Below, in pieces: positions 1-10,700 of a DNA stretch of 64,000 nucleotides. The position numbers and the translations under genes are program-made. Within the stretch, counting starts at the first letter, position 1; each line of letters opens with the position of its first letter. Source of the stretch: Paracentrotus lividus. Its lineage: Eukaryota; Echinodermata; Echinoidea; Camarodonta; Echinidae. The DNA lies in NCBI GenBank assembly GCA_940671915.1, contig CALNVZ010003433.1, forward strand, positions 25,430,391-25,494,390. Direction: 5' to 3'. Under the pieces are notes generated by a model. The model ran no database searches. It saw only the letters and a list, made by a program, of their open reading frames with translations, and was not told where the DNA came from.

Positions 1-336
1 ATTCCTACAGTACAATATAACAAGTTTATACAACACTAAACAATTTCATCAAAATCGGATTAAGAATAACGAATCAATGATTTTTTTTTTAAGGTTTGGA
101 TTTTTCAAAAAAACAAACAAAACAAAATAAACAAAAAAATTCTGTGCATTGTATCAAGCTATTCAATTAGCAAGCTGACGGAGTCATTTTACTCACCAGC
201 ATAAACAGTGACTGAACATGCTGACGATTCAATGAATCTGAAGTGACATTGTTTATCAACGTTCTTTATATGAAAATTAATATTTATATCCCATGTTTAT
301 AGTCTGACATTCTTAATATTTTTTATCGATTCGCAG
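1..336. other. Presumed last intron of the transporter gene
   Basis: AT-rich sequence without coding signal. It ends in a T-rich tract and AG at 335-336, directly before an exon-like open frame, so I read it as the 3' part of an intron. This is inference from the splice acceptor and the following exon. Confidence 0.4.
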
Positions 337-521
337 GTTATCTATTTGACGTCACCCAATCGTTCACAAAGATCTTCATCATCAACGGAATCGTCCATGC
401 ATTCATGGTCGGTCATCTCATCACTGTGGCGATCTTAATTAAGAAACGGGCAACTTGGGGAAATTTTGATCGAATCGGGATGCGAATTAAAAGGATAAAG
501 TATCGAGATTTCGCTCCGTAA
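337..521 (+). CDS. Last exon of a major facilitator / monocarboxylate-transporter-like protein (partial)
   Basis: An open frame runs from a splice acceptor (AG at 335-336) to a TAA stop at 519-521. It opens with two bases that complete a codon (phase 2 intron, presumably Gly), then 60 codons. The start reads GYLFDVTQSFTKIF, which fits the G-x-L-x-D-x-T-x-S element before the last transmembrane helix of SLC16-type (monocarboxylate transporter) proteins. A hydrophobic stretch of about 22 residues follows (IINGIVHAFMVGHLITVAIL), then a basic tail (IKKRATW, then RIKRIKYRD) expected on the cytoplasmic side. Family knowledge: such proteins move monocarboxylates or related small solutes across the plasma membrane through 12 helices; only helix 12 and the C-tail are present here. 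All other exons lie upstream of the window. It could be another MFS family; the substrate cannot be told from one exon. Confidence 0.6.
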
Positions 522-1467
522 AAATGATGATGCTCAATATTATTCAGGGGCCTTATAGCCTTTTACAGTTATATTATATTTAAGTCTTTGAAAAAGGTCT
601 AGATCCACTCCTGTTGATATAGATTTGTCCCGAAAGCAATATATAAAATGATTATTGGACGCATATATCATGGACACATGGTACAACTCTTTGGATAGTT
701 ATAAATGTTTGTTTTCTTTTGTTTTGTTTTCTTTTGTTTTCTTTTCACATTTATAACGTCTTTTTTAGATTGAAGCTGCCATACGTATACAGGAATAGTG
801 CCATCTCAAGTCCTTAAATCCTTGTTATTGTTCTTCAAGTTAAATCTAGTTTTATGGTTTTCAGGCTTGACTCTTTTGTCTAGGGGAGGGCCAAAGTTTA
901 TTTTGATTGGGATTCAAAGTTGACTTTATTTATTTTTACACCATGAAAATTTATATCTTCCCTAAATTGTATTGTAAAATCTCCACCAAACATAAATCAA
1001 AATAAAATATCATAAATAATTTCCATTTACAACCTTGTCATCAAGGCTAAAAAGAAAATAAGGGGTAAATGATAATAATTAAGGATTAAACTTTGTTTTT
1101 TATTTCTTTTGTTTTCAGCATAAAGCTGGAATAAAAGAATTCCGAAATTTCACTAATCACCGTGACTTTTTACTATTACTATAGTAACTTAAAGACCAAT
1201 ATAAACAATAGGCCTACACCTCAGGCGCGTTTTCTAGGGGTAGGACTTAGGGGGGCTTGATCGGCAGGGTAAACAAAAAGGGGTCCTAAAATGAGAAACA
1301 ATGACAAAAATGGGCATTATGGGGGTTGACAAGACTTTGTTTGAAAAAAAATTCCCGTGAAGGGTTGGAAGAATATTCAAGGTATAGCCAGGGTCCCGAA
1401 AAAGTACAAGCAGGCCGGACAAACATATTCAAGAAATTAAAACCGGAGCAAAGACATGTCGCTAGAG

Positions 1468-1515
<48 letters not shown>

Positions 1516-2359
1516 ACTTTTATGACGGACAGTGTATAATAAACAGTTTTGTACTTTACATAGATTTTTTTAAGTGAAATATATTTCCCAAAACAGTAAC
1601 ACATGGAAAGATCAAAAAGAGTGATTTGAAAATTTTCAAGAAATTAATAAATCAAGTTTAGAAACACTAATCACAAAAAATATCTTTCCTGATATTGGTA
1701 TATAAATTTCATAATAGAAACAGTTATCAAAGGTTCTCACCTGCACTTACATATACATCGGAAAAACGAAATAAGTATGATCATTGATCAACTTGCTATG
1801 AATCTGATTGCCAAATTTTTTTCCTGACATCTTCTTTTTTGTTTAAACTCGATTATATTGAGTAATTTTGCTGAGTGTTCTTTTAGGTAAATTCTATTTC
1901 CAATTTCACTTATATTCTGCACAAAACTCTCACCGTTATTTGAACTTAAAAAACAAAATTGAGGCAATTTTTCCCTCAATTCTATTGTGTAATTTAAAAA
2001 AAATTTTCCTCACAATTTTGGCCTACTCTGTAGTGTTAATAGCTTTCTCAAAAGGTAAGAATAGCACAAGCATATGAGTTACGTAACTTAGGGATAGTTC
2101 GGTTTCATGAATAAAAATGTTAAAACGTTTACATTTGATATTATTTATGATTCCTCAGAAAAGTATTTTATTTGGCCTCTATTTTCTCCCCTTACATTAA
2201 AAGATGTTTTGTTTTACTCTATTTGTGTGCAATAAATGATTCAAAGAAATTCTTTTTCAAAAGGTGTAAATCCGCAGTTGAAGAGTTTCATTCCAAAAGG
2301 GATTAAATCCACTTTTGATGACAATCGAGTTATTGATATCAGGACTTTGTTCAGGTACG
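522..2359. other. 3' UTR and downstream flank of the transporter gene
   Basis: No coding signal. AATAAA occurs at 1001-1006 and 1130-1135, and either could serve the upstream gene as a poly(A) signal. A TTTTG/TTTTC-rich stretch lies at 709-747. The rest is AT-rich with no recognisable repeat except the poly(A) run annotated separately. Confidence 0.4.
1472..1512 (+). repeat. Poly(A) tract of about 41 A
   Basis: Uninterrupted run of A after a stretch richer in GC than its surroundings (about 1216-1471). It could be the tail of a retroposed sequence inserted on the + strand, but I do not recognise the body and see no target-site duplication. Confidence 0.6.
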
Positions 2360-2361
2360 TA

Positions 2362-3345
2362 GGGGAGAGTGGGGTTAGTTGGAACACGGGGTTAGTTGAA
2401 ACATTGCAATTTTCTTTAACGACAATAAAGATATTTATGCAAATTTACCCTCAAGTTGTTGCTATTAGCAACTGCCATCCACCACATTTTAGACAGCACA
2501 AATGCTTCAAGCCTCATGAAGTTAGAAAGCAAAGTTTGTTTTTTCATACTCTGAGTAAATTTTGTCATTTTTACAAATGTTTTATTAACTCAGAGAAGAT
2601 CATAAATTACGTTTGCCAGTTTTTGAGTATAGCAAACAGTTATATCAAGCTACAAAACAAAGTTAAATATATGGCATGTTGTTGTCCCTTTTTTGTGCTG
2701 TAAGCTTACAAATGTCAAATGGGCCTCTGGGGTTAGTTGGAACATTTTGAATGGGGTTAGTTGGAACATGTACTAAGTAAATAGGTTTCAGTTTAATAAA
2801 AAAATAAAAATCATATAATTCGATTAAGTGTTCCGAAATATTCCTATACATGTACATTAATGCACATTGGACGATTTTATTTTGGTTTAAACAAAATATC
2901 TTGCAGAATGCTACTTCACAGGACTTCAGAATATCTGTATGTGACTGGATGCTATCAAGTGTAATAAAATATGAAGTAAACAGAGAATTTGAACACAAAC
3001 CTTTAATATTTTAATTGGAATCAATAAAGCAAGTTAGCTGAACCCATGCAATAATGTTGTACGTAGTATAAATATAATTCTAAAGATACCATGCACAATG
3101 TTTCAACTTACCCCATACCTTGTTCCAACTAACCCCGTGTCCGGGGTTAGTTGGAACACTTGACATGGTCTTGTTGAAGATGGATTTTTTTCCGGAACCA
3201 TCACTCAGTTTAAGAATTTTATGGGGTACATTTGTAGCATACAGATATACACTCAAGCTGATTATTTATTGTTTCTTGAAATAAATCCGCTTTTGTTTTA
3301 CAGCCATTTTTGTGAAAAATGTTCCATAATAACCCCGCTCTCCCC
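2362..3345. mobile_element. TA-flanked TIR element E1 with iterated GGGGTTAGTTGGAAC word
   Basis: Terminal inverted repeats start GGGGAGAGTGGGGTTAG on the left and, reversed, GGGGAGAGCGGGGTTAT on the right. Each end is directly flanked by TA (2360-2361 and 3346-3347). The word GGGGTTAGTTGGAAC or close variants occurs about seven times: two copies at the left end, two near 2730-2770, and inverted plus direct copies at 3121-3158 that form a perfect 17-bp hairpin with a 4-base loop. No transposase coding is visible; open frames inside are short and hit no family I know. The length (984 bp) and lack of genes suggest a non-autonomous element. The TA duplication is supported by the related element at 58544-59403, which has a paralogous empty site. 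Confidence 0.8.
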
Positions 3346-3347
3346 TA

Positions 3348-3794
3348 CCCATCTGCGGAATCAAGCTCTTCAGTTGTAGACCGTATTATGTTAACCTTTT
3401 CAAGACCAGGGGGTCAAAATGTGCCCCATACAATGTGCCCTCCAATTGTATACGCCATTTCTAATGCTTGGATCATTTTCCACCAAACTTGGTGACCTTT
3501 CCTGAAAGATATTCACAAACATTTTGATACATGTTTTGTGGGGGTATGATATTCTGTGTTACCATAGCAACCACGGATTGGCAACCATGTTACTCCAATT
3601 CTTGATCACTTTTGATATCCTGGTTACAAACGATATTAGGGTATTATCATGTTTTGTTTTGTTTTGTTTTGTTTTTTTTCTTGTTTTTTTTTCTTGTAAT
3701 TGAATTGAAATAACATTACAAACTAAAGAATCACTCTGACTTCTTCTTTTGATTTTCTTTTACTTTTCATAAAGAAAAATGGCTCCAACAAAAC
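3348..3794. other. Intervening sequence with (TTTTG)n microsatellite
   Basis: Nothing gene-like. A TTTTG-type microsatellite and T-rich tract lie near 3650-3700. Confidence 0.5.
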
Positions 3795-4225
3795 TTCATT
3801 TTTCATTTTTTTCTTTTTCATTTATTTTCATATCTCATGTTACATCGGTATACATATTCAATGAACAAAATAATACATATGTAAAATAACATAAAGGTAT
3901 AAATGGCCAATATGAAGTAGAAATACATTAAGAGAAGCATGATGGGACCTACATGAAAGCAAGCTTGTAAGGCTGTAGGCCCCAATGATTATGTGGTAAT
4001 GAATAGAGAACGGATACGAATATTTAATCATGACCAGGCAAAGTACGAAAGGAAATAAAAAAGTAAAAAAGAAAAAAAAAAAAACGTGCAGTTCGTTATA
4101 GTCTTATCCTTAGCTGAGATGTTTATACATTGTACAAGGTAATAAATGCTCAGCTGGTAACAGAAACATTTCTATAATAAAAGTATTTTCGTAGCAAACA
4201 TACATGCAAAACATAATTCGTCGGC

Positions 4226-4373
4226 TTGGAGCCAGAAGGGCGCTATTGCAGATCAAGGATGTTCCGTTTGGAGCCAGAAGGGCGCTACTACCATTGACTT
4301 TGTACAGTAATAGCGTCCTTATGGCTCTCAACGGAACATCTATAAGATGCAATAACGCCCTTATGGCTCCCAA
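4226..4373. repeat. 148-bp foldback with four GGAGCC(A)GAAGGGCGCTA copies
   Basis: Two direct copies of a phrase like GGAGCCAGAAGGGCGCTA at 4228-4290 are mirrored by two inverted copies at 4310-4373. The arms are about 60-65 bp with a short spacer of about 20 bp. The stretch between the phrases (GATGTTCCGTT) is also mirrored. The minus-strand RNA would fold into one long stem. Confidence 0.75.
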
Positions 4374-4404
4374 CAGTGACAATCTGGTCGTGGTAACGGT
4401 CTCA

Positions 4405-5340
4405 TTATACATTGACATCATACGTTTCAAAAAGAAGTTCTTTTAGTTTACGTTTAAAAGTATATAAAGACGGACTTTCAATAATCTCTGTAGGGAGGGC
4501 GTTCCAGTAACTAGGTCCTATATACATGAAAGTTTTTTTGGCAAAAATTGTTCGAGTACGTGGAAGGTGATATGCGTTGCTCTGCCGTGTAGGATAAGTA
4601 TGTAGGGATCTATTCCTTCGAAACATTTTGTAAAAAGATTTCAGGTAGACTATTGGTTGATAATTTGTACATAAATATACCTACGTTGAAAAAGAACAAG
4701 TCTGATATTTTTAGAATTTTGTTGATATGAAACAGGTTATTATAGTGTGTGACAGATATCCTACATTATTGACATTTCTGATCGCACGCTTTTGTATGCG
4801 GAAAAGAATGTTTATCAAATTTACAGAGGCGTTCCCCCACGCGAGAATTCCATAGTTTAAGTAAGGAGTAATTAAAGTAGAATATACCGACAATAAAATC
4901 CTCTTAGGAAAGAAGTGTTTGAGTTTGTTAAGTATACCGGTATTTCTTGAGAGGACCCTGCTCAGATAAATAATGTGTGATTTCCAAGATAAATCACTGT
5001 TTATGTAAAGTCCCAGGAATTTAGTGCAAACAACTTGTTTTAATTCGGTATCATTAAAATTGACTTGAGTAGGAAGTACTTTTATTGTATTGCTAAAAAG
5101 CATATTATTTGTTTTATCTATATTAAGAGATAACTTGTTTGCATAAATCCAGGACTGTACAGAAACAAGTTCTTTATTTAGATGGGGGTCGCGATGTGTT
5201 AGGAACAGATTAGTGTCGTCTGCAAAACAAATGAATGAAAGTAATGGTGAAGAATTCCTGAGATCATTTATATACAAGATAAATGAAAGTGGGCCTAAAA
5301 GGGAACCTTGTGGGACACCACACCACAGGTCACAATTTTG
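4405..5340 (-). pseudogene. LINE reverse transcriptase fragment, C-terminal part
   Basis: Minus-strand frames read GVPQGSLLGPLSFILYINDL (5330-5270), then FADDTNLFL with the catalytic FADD box, then the usual non-LTR thumb region (KTNNMLFS, TKFLGLYINSDLSWKSHI, ILAWGNA). A frame break near 4750 separates this from the carboxyl-terminal part (ARTIFAKKTF-like region, WNALPTEI, FKRKLKELLF), which ends in a stop near 4405. The enzyme would copy LINE RNA at a nicked target. The missing N-terminal half and the frameshift make it dead. The closest family by eye is CR1/Rex/Daphne-like; an exact clade needs a tree. Confidence 0.85.
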
Positions 5341-5427
5341 GAGTGAGAATCGTAGCCATTAATACTTACAAATTATTTTCTATTTGAAAGATAGCTTCAG
5401 CAGGTTACTCTAGCAGCATTGTATTAA

Positions 5428-5911
5428 AGGGGAAGTTCACCCTGTGTTTAAATTGGTTTTAAAAAATGCAGCAAAATAAACGAAAAATATGAGTGAAGGT
5501 TTGGAGAAAATAGACCAAAAAATGATGAAGTTATGAATATTCAAAGTTTCGATTCTGTGACGTCACATGCGAGCAGATATGTGTTATGTAGTGTAAATTC
5601 CATAAAATGTCGTTTTTTCCAGAAGAACTATGTCACATGTGCGGTCGATATACCATCAAACATATGTTCATATACAATGAATATATCAAATTGACCCATT
5701 CCTTTATCAAGAACCACGACAAAAGGACAAATTTATAAAATTTACATAAAACCAACGGGAGAGCTGCTCGCACGTGACGTCGCAGAATCAAAACTTTAAT
5801 TATTCATAACTTCGCTATTTTTTGGTTGATTTTCTTCAAACTTTCCTTAATACTTTTTATTATATCTCTTCGTTTTTTAAGACCAATGAAATTCCAGGGT
5901 GAACTTCCCCT
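5428..5911. mobile_element. MITE with AGGGGAAGTTCACCCTG termini and TTAA flanks
   Basis: The ends read AGGGGAAGTTCACCCTG and its inverse. TTAA lies at 5424-5427 and 5912-5915. Further inward both arms keep pairing, for example the GACGTCAC and TTATGAATATTCAAAG regions near 5545 against 5770-5815, so about 140 bp of each arm are inverted copies. No coding sequence. TTAA duplications are typical of piggyBac-type transposition; that assignment is inference from the flanks alone, since A/T bases at the ends leave the exact border ambiguous. Confidence 0.75.
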
Positions 5912-5915
5912 TTAA

Positions 5916-6586
5916 ATGCTTACAACGTTTGTTTGAATAATTTTATCAACGCTGTTTAAATTCTGTTGGGTGGTGGTTGAGCTTTGGATGGCGCCCTTCA
6001 ATCTGTGTTGGAGCCAAAGATTAACCCGTTATTTTGCAGCATATTCTTTTTGCCGATTTTCGTTTAGCTCGGGGTTTTGCTAACAAAATAATATTCAACA
6101 ACCTTTCTTTGAATTTACAAAGGACAAACTTCGTTCAGTCTCACAGAAAAATGACACAAATTTGAATTTCCCTAAGACACATTGTAGATGGTAAAAATCT
6201 AGGAAAGTAAGAAAGTCTGCTTTTTAGAAGTTGATATAAACACAAACCTAAGAGCCTATTCCGCACATAATCTTACTTTATTAACTACGACACTATTATG
6301 TGCAACTGTTATTTCCTATACATTTTGTATAATAATTTGGTACTTTCACACTTCTCTTTTTGCTATTATAATCTGAACAACTTCAAAAACCAATACTGAT
6401 ATTATGATATTACAATTAAACAGACTTCTCATGCCCGATATCGTGGTAACTTGTTTTCCTATTAGCAAATTAATCTGTGGAAAAAGAAACACGAAAAGCA
6501 AATGACATAACTTTTCACTGACGTTAGTGCGTTTCATTTTCGTCAAATGCCTCATTCTTCCCTTAAATAGTAAGGAAAAAACCTCG
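5916..6586. other. Sequence without recognised features
   Basis: I see no gene, repeat or motif that can be supported here. Confidence 0.4.
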
Positions 6587-6725
6587 TACACTCTAAAAAC
6601 TGAAGTGCTAATTTATGGGTGCTCGTATAGTGACTGCACTTGAAGTGCTATATCAGCACCTGAAATGTTATTTTAGCACTTGCCCAAGTGATATTTTATC
6701 AAGAAAAAAATGTTGAATGTCGGTA

Positions 6726-6800
6726 TGGGTTTTGAACCAGGGCCCAACTAGACATGGGAGAATACTGCTGACGTTACCAATAGACCAACGGAGATCTCCC
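6726..6800 (-). other. tRNA-like segment inside the delta MITE
   Basis: On the minus strand a good A box (TTGGTCTATTGGTAACG) is followed about 35 bases later by a B-box-like GGTTCAAAACC. The cloverleaf stems do not pair convincingly, so this is a degenerate tRNA or tRNA-derived promoter rather than a working tRNA gene. Confidence 0.4.
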
Positions 6801-6887
6801 TAACTTACTTCAATGACAGCATAAGATGATTATGGCAAAATTTGAAGAAAGTTCATCATGCAACAATATGATCTGCTATAGCAATCG

Positions 6888-6962
6888 TGAGATGTAAATT
6901 GGGCTAACGTGCTCATCAGCGCTTCTCATGCAGGGGACCCAGGTTCGAATCTCAACGCCATG
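6888..6962 (+). other. Second tRNA-like segment inside the delta MITE
   Basis: The + strand carries GGTTCGAATCTC at about 6943, a near-consensus B box, with a weak A-box-like GGGCTAACGTGCTC upstream. It faces away from the other tRNA-like segment in the same MITE. Probably a decayed tRNA-derived sequence. Confidence 0.35.
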
Positions 6963-7527
6963 AGTCACGCCATTTTTTTGCTGAAGTCACGCCATTTTTC
7001 AGCTCGCGTGAAAGTGCTAAAACAACACTTTGAGTGCAGATAAACAGCATTTTGAGTGCAGTTAAACAGCATTTTGAGTGCAGTCACTATGCAATTGCTC
7101 TTAAAAAGCGCTGATTTCAGCCTCTGAAGTGCTAAAAAGAGCAAGTTCCGTTTTTAGAGTGTATACTCAACTCTCGATCACAAGACGATCTAAACCATTT
7201 CCTTTAACCCTTTAGCACCTATAGAGATTGTGTGAAATTATTATTATAAAGGCAAATCAATATCGATTTTTATTTATATTATGTTCATGGTTGGTGTATA
7301 TTTTTTAGTATTGCGGGTTCATGCTGTAATTGTATACCGTTAGATTTTGTGATTTTATTTCCTAGTTACATTGTGAAATATAATAATCGATGTATAATTT
7401 CAAATGTTACCGTATTTTATCATGGAAAACAATAAAAAACTCAAAATCTAGAGCTGCGAGTACATCCTGTAGCCGTATAATTGTTTTATTTTATTTCCTG
7501 GTTACAGTGTACAATATAATATGTATA

Positions 7528-7722
7528 GGGTACATGCAGGTAATATGCATGGGCCCCCTAAGCTCATTTGCCTAATTTGCATAAAATTACGAAATGACAC
7601 ACATTCTAATCTTTGTTTATATGAATCAATAACTATATATACTGCTCTAACTTTTATTGTGAAGAAAAACAATTATCACCAATCCCCCTGTCTGCAATAT
7701 TCAAATGTTGACGTCATTACCA
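7528..7722 (+). repeat. Dispersed repeat R, intact copy
   Basis: This stretch, from GGGTACATGCAGGTAATATG to the GACGTCATTACC region, recurs as two separated halves at 30406-30499 (same strand) and 34379-34472 (opposite strand). At both of those the homology stops exactly at the edge of an alpha element. The intact copy reads TTTGTTTATATGAATC across that site and is the empty site for the alpha insertion. Confidence 0.8.
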
Positions 7723-10700
7723 AAGTAGACATGTCATCGGATGAGAATCTTAATTTCCTATTGTTTCTAATAATTGAAGGCATGAGTGTCCACAGTCTTA
7801 TGGACAGTCGAACCAAAAAAATGGGATGCATATCAGCCTTTGTCACTTTTACCATGTATCAATCAAAAATGTTTAGTAGATAATCTTGTCAAAATTGTAA
7901 TCTCGACAGACTGCTAATCACGCAAGGCCAGGGGTGTTTCACAAAGCTCATAACTATGAACCTGAAAGTCACACTTAATAATTTTAATTAGGTAATGGAA
8001 ATTATACTGCAACTCTAGGATTAGTACAACTTTAAGTCTACTTTAACTTCCTTCCGTAAATACCTCCAACGAAAACATTATATTTCTTTCTTTCCCAGAC
8101 AAGGAATTTCCAAATCTTGTTTGTTCATTCTATTGTTGCGCATACTTACCAACTGAGTTAGTCAGACGGTTGCTTTTCCTTGTTGATGCATCCTATAATG
8201 CCTTTTAACAGTTCCAAGAGCAAGCTCTCTGATTTCTACTCTTTACCATCAGGCGGCATTCCAGTAACAGATGTCATCATAACTAGAAGATCCATATCCT
8301 GGGAAATTACCAAAAGAGAATTTTAGTGATCATGAGAAAGATACACATATGCAACAGGTTGAAGATGAAACTGGATGTTAAAGTTGACATCCCCTCCTCC
8401 TACAGAATCATACAACATAATTCACAGACTAGATCAATTCTGTTAGAGAGACTTACAGCGTTAGTCCCCGGAGGATAGCCATATCCTTATCTCAGGTCTA
8501 GAACTGACAAGTAAACCATTACATGAAGCAGTCATAAGCTTTCTGAGGTACTGTGACGTACATGGAATTTTGTACCCAAGATGTAAGTTTGTTTCTTCAG
8601 TTATAATTTTTTGTCAAAAGAGGGACAATAACTTTCATGGCCAATGCTGAGGACAGCACATTTGGATACAAGCTAATTCTTGTTTAGTAGTAAGATCCAT
8701 GTTGTTCGTGATATGGCTTGGTTGTGAAGAAGTACTGGGACACTATTAAATAAGGCATTTCTATCAAAATTTATAGTAGGGGGGGGGGATTGGATATTCT
8801 TCAGGGGAAGGATTATGACATGGATGATTGTAGATGAATCATACATGTACATGTAATGTCTTTCCGTGTTTAAGGAGATAAATTAATATCATATCAGGAC
8901 ATACAGTGAGCTTTTATGTGAATTTTAAAAGAATAAATAGATCTTGGCAAAGTCCAATGGCCGAGGTTAACAAGGAGTTCAGGTTAAATGATGGCCCATA
9001 AGCAAGGTTCGGACTGTATCATGTCCATTGTTACTATGAGAGTCATAAATCATTGTTGATAAGACATATATCCTGTGCGCTACTGAATTCGCTTCTGTAC
9101 ATTGCACCATCATAATTCTTGGCAAGCCAGATCGTAAACCCTCTTTCGTTCTTTACTATACACGCAAGGCTACACATATCATCAATAAGCCTGTGCGATA
9201 CCAGATGTTCTTTCCTCGTAGGTGCTCGGTATACATTCGCTTCTCTGTAGTCTCTTGAAAGATTCCTTGAAGCGGCCATCATTATTTCTAGGATTGTTTT
9301 TTAGTCTTGGTGCGGAAAAAATGTGACATAAATTAAATTTTTGCTTGATAAGCACCTTTAAACAGTAATGTGATCCCTAGCTAATTGCTGGGATTCAATG
9401 ATCTAAGTGCGTTTATTGCATTCTGAAGTGTTCATGGAGTTTTAGTCATGCTAATAACTCATTCTCACAGATTTCTTGAAGATTAGTTTGAAATTACAAT
9501 ACTACCAACTTCCGGATTGTCTTCTATAGTAATGAGGGATATGTTATAGTATCTTCGTGGGCCATTGACAATAACACTCATTCATCTAGTGAGGTTTGGT
9601 TTTTACTTTTACATATGAATCATAAATATAATGTAGCACAATTATTAACAAATATTGGATACTTTAAAGAATGCCCATATATTCTTCTTTTTTGCTTGAA
9701 TATTAAGTATTAATATTTCTGCTGTCCTTAACGTTTTACTCACTAAAAGCTGATTTTATAGAAAATGGGGCAGATTCAAGGATACCGGCAGATCATAAAA
9801 TTTGACCCACTCCCTCCCCCACCCCTTTCAACCTCAAGTATACATTGGTAAATACCTCACCTGAGGTTACAAGGATCCCCCTGTCGAGGGCAATGAAGCG
9901 CGAATGGCATTAGTTTGTAATAAGAGAGCATCAGTGGGAACATTCACCCATAGCCACACACCCACTCTGGAATCATGGACATTGAGGCGGTGTGTGCACT
10001 GCCATCCTCAGGAGTAAAACTTCATCTCCAGCTTGCCCTTTCACATGGTACGACAAATCTGTTCCTTGACTAATAGAAAGAGAGAGATTAGAATACTTTA
10101 TGGGATAAATTGCGTAGTCACAGGCCTGAATATGTCAACGTTCAACTGGACTTGCAGGTGCAACACACGCGGTGACACCTCCCCCTCCCCTTTAAGAATA
10201 ATCATTTTTATCATGGTCTAATCATCAATTTGTTAGCTAAAAAGATCTACAGTCACTCCTGCGTGAGATCAGCATTTGGGGTCGTTACTCACGATCTCAC
10301 GAGAACACCATTCTCACGCTAAATGAAGAAAAGTAGCATTATATAGATTTTCCACCATTTGGGTCTCAATTAACTCTGTATATCCGGCAGTTTTGTTGCG
10401 CGCTCATCCCTGCGGATGCGATTTTTTCATGCTCCGGCGCGGCGATAGATTCCGTTTTTATGCAATTATAGCGCACTACGTGAAACATGTGTAGCGTGCG
10501 CGCACGCCTCTTTTGGTCGTATAATATGCGCGCGCACATGTTTTAACTGCGCGTATACGATGCGCATGCTTTTAAACTGACGGATGTAGAATGATCTCAC
10601 CAAAAAAAATTTTGGAACTTGGGCATCTTCTGCTATCAATCATTCAATAAAAATCCATCTATTCATATATCCATTACCTAGCAACTGTCTTTAAAATATG

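Larger units (their letters stand above)
3795..5343 (-). mobile_element. 5'-truncated CR1-like LINE retrotransposon
   Basis: On the minus strand a reverse transcriptase fragment (5340 down to 4405) is followed by a noncoding stretch and a short A-rich repetitive tail near 3800-3830, where the minus strand reads repeats of ATGAAAA. Non-LTR elements of the CR1/Jockey side often end in such short tandem repeats. Endonuclease and ORF1 are missing; the element begins just before the RT motif with PQGSLLGP, so it is 5' truncated. Whether the stretch from 4404 to 3795 is all LINE 3' UTR is uncertain, because a foldback hairpin sits at 4226-4373. Confidence 0.6.
6589..7161. mobile_element. TA-flanked MITE with CACTCTAAAAAC termini (delta)
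   Basis: The left end is CACTCTAAAAACTGAAGTGC. The right end is the inverse with one change (TTCCGTTTTTAGAGTG). TA flanks both sides (6587-6588, 7162-7163). The interior repeats the word AAGTGCTA / TAGCACTT in both orientations near both ends, and holds three tandem copies of a unit containing GCATTTTGAGTGCAG at 7030-7085. Two tRNA-like segments sit in the middle (annotated separately). No protein is coded. Confidence 0.8.

Noticed and set aside
2236..2703. 155-codon open frame on the + strand
   Set aside because: It crosses the border of element E1 and has low-complexity content with no family resemblance.
9043..9282. 79-codon minus-strand open frame (begins MMAASRNLSRDYREA)
   Set aside because: Reads plausibly, but no domain recognised and no splice or transcript support; left unannotated.
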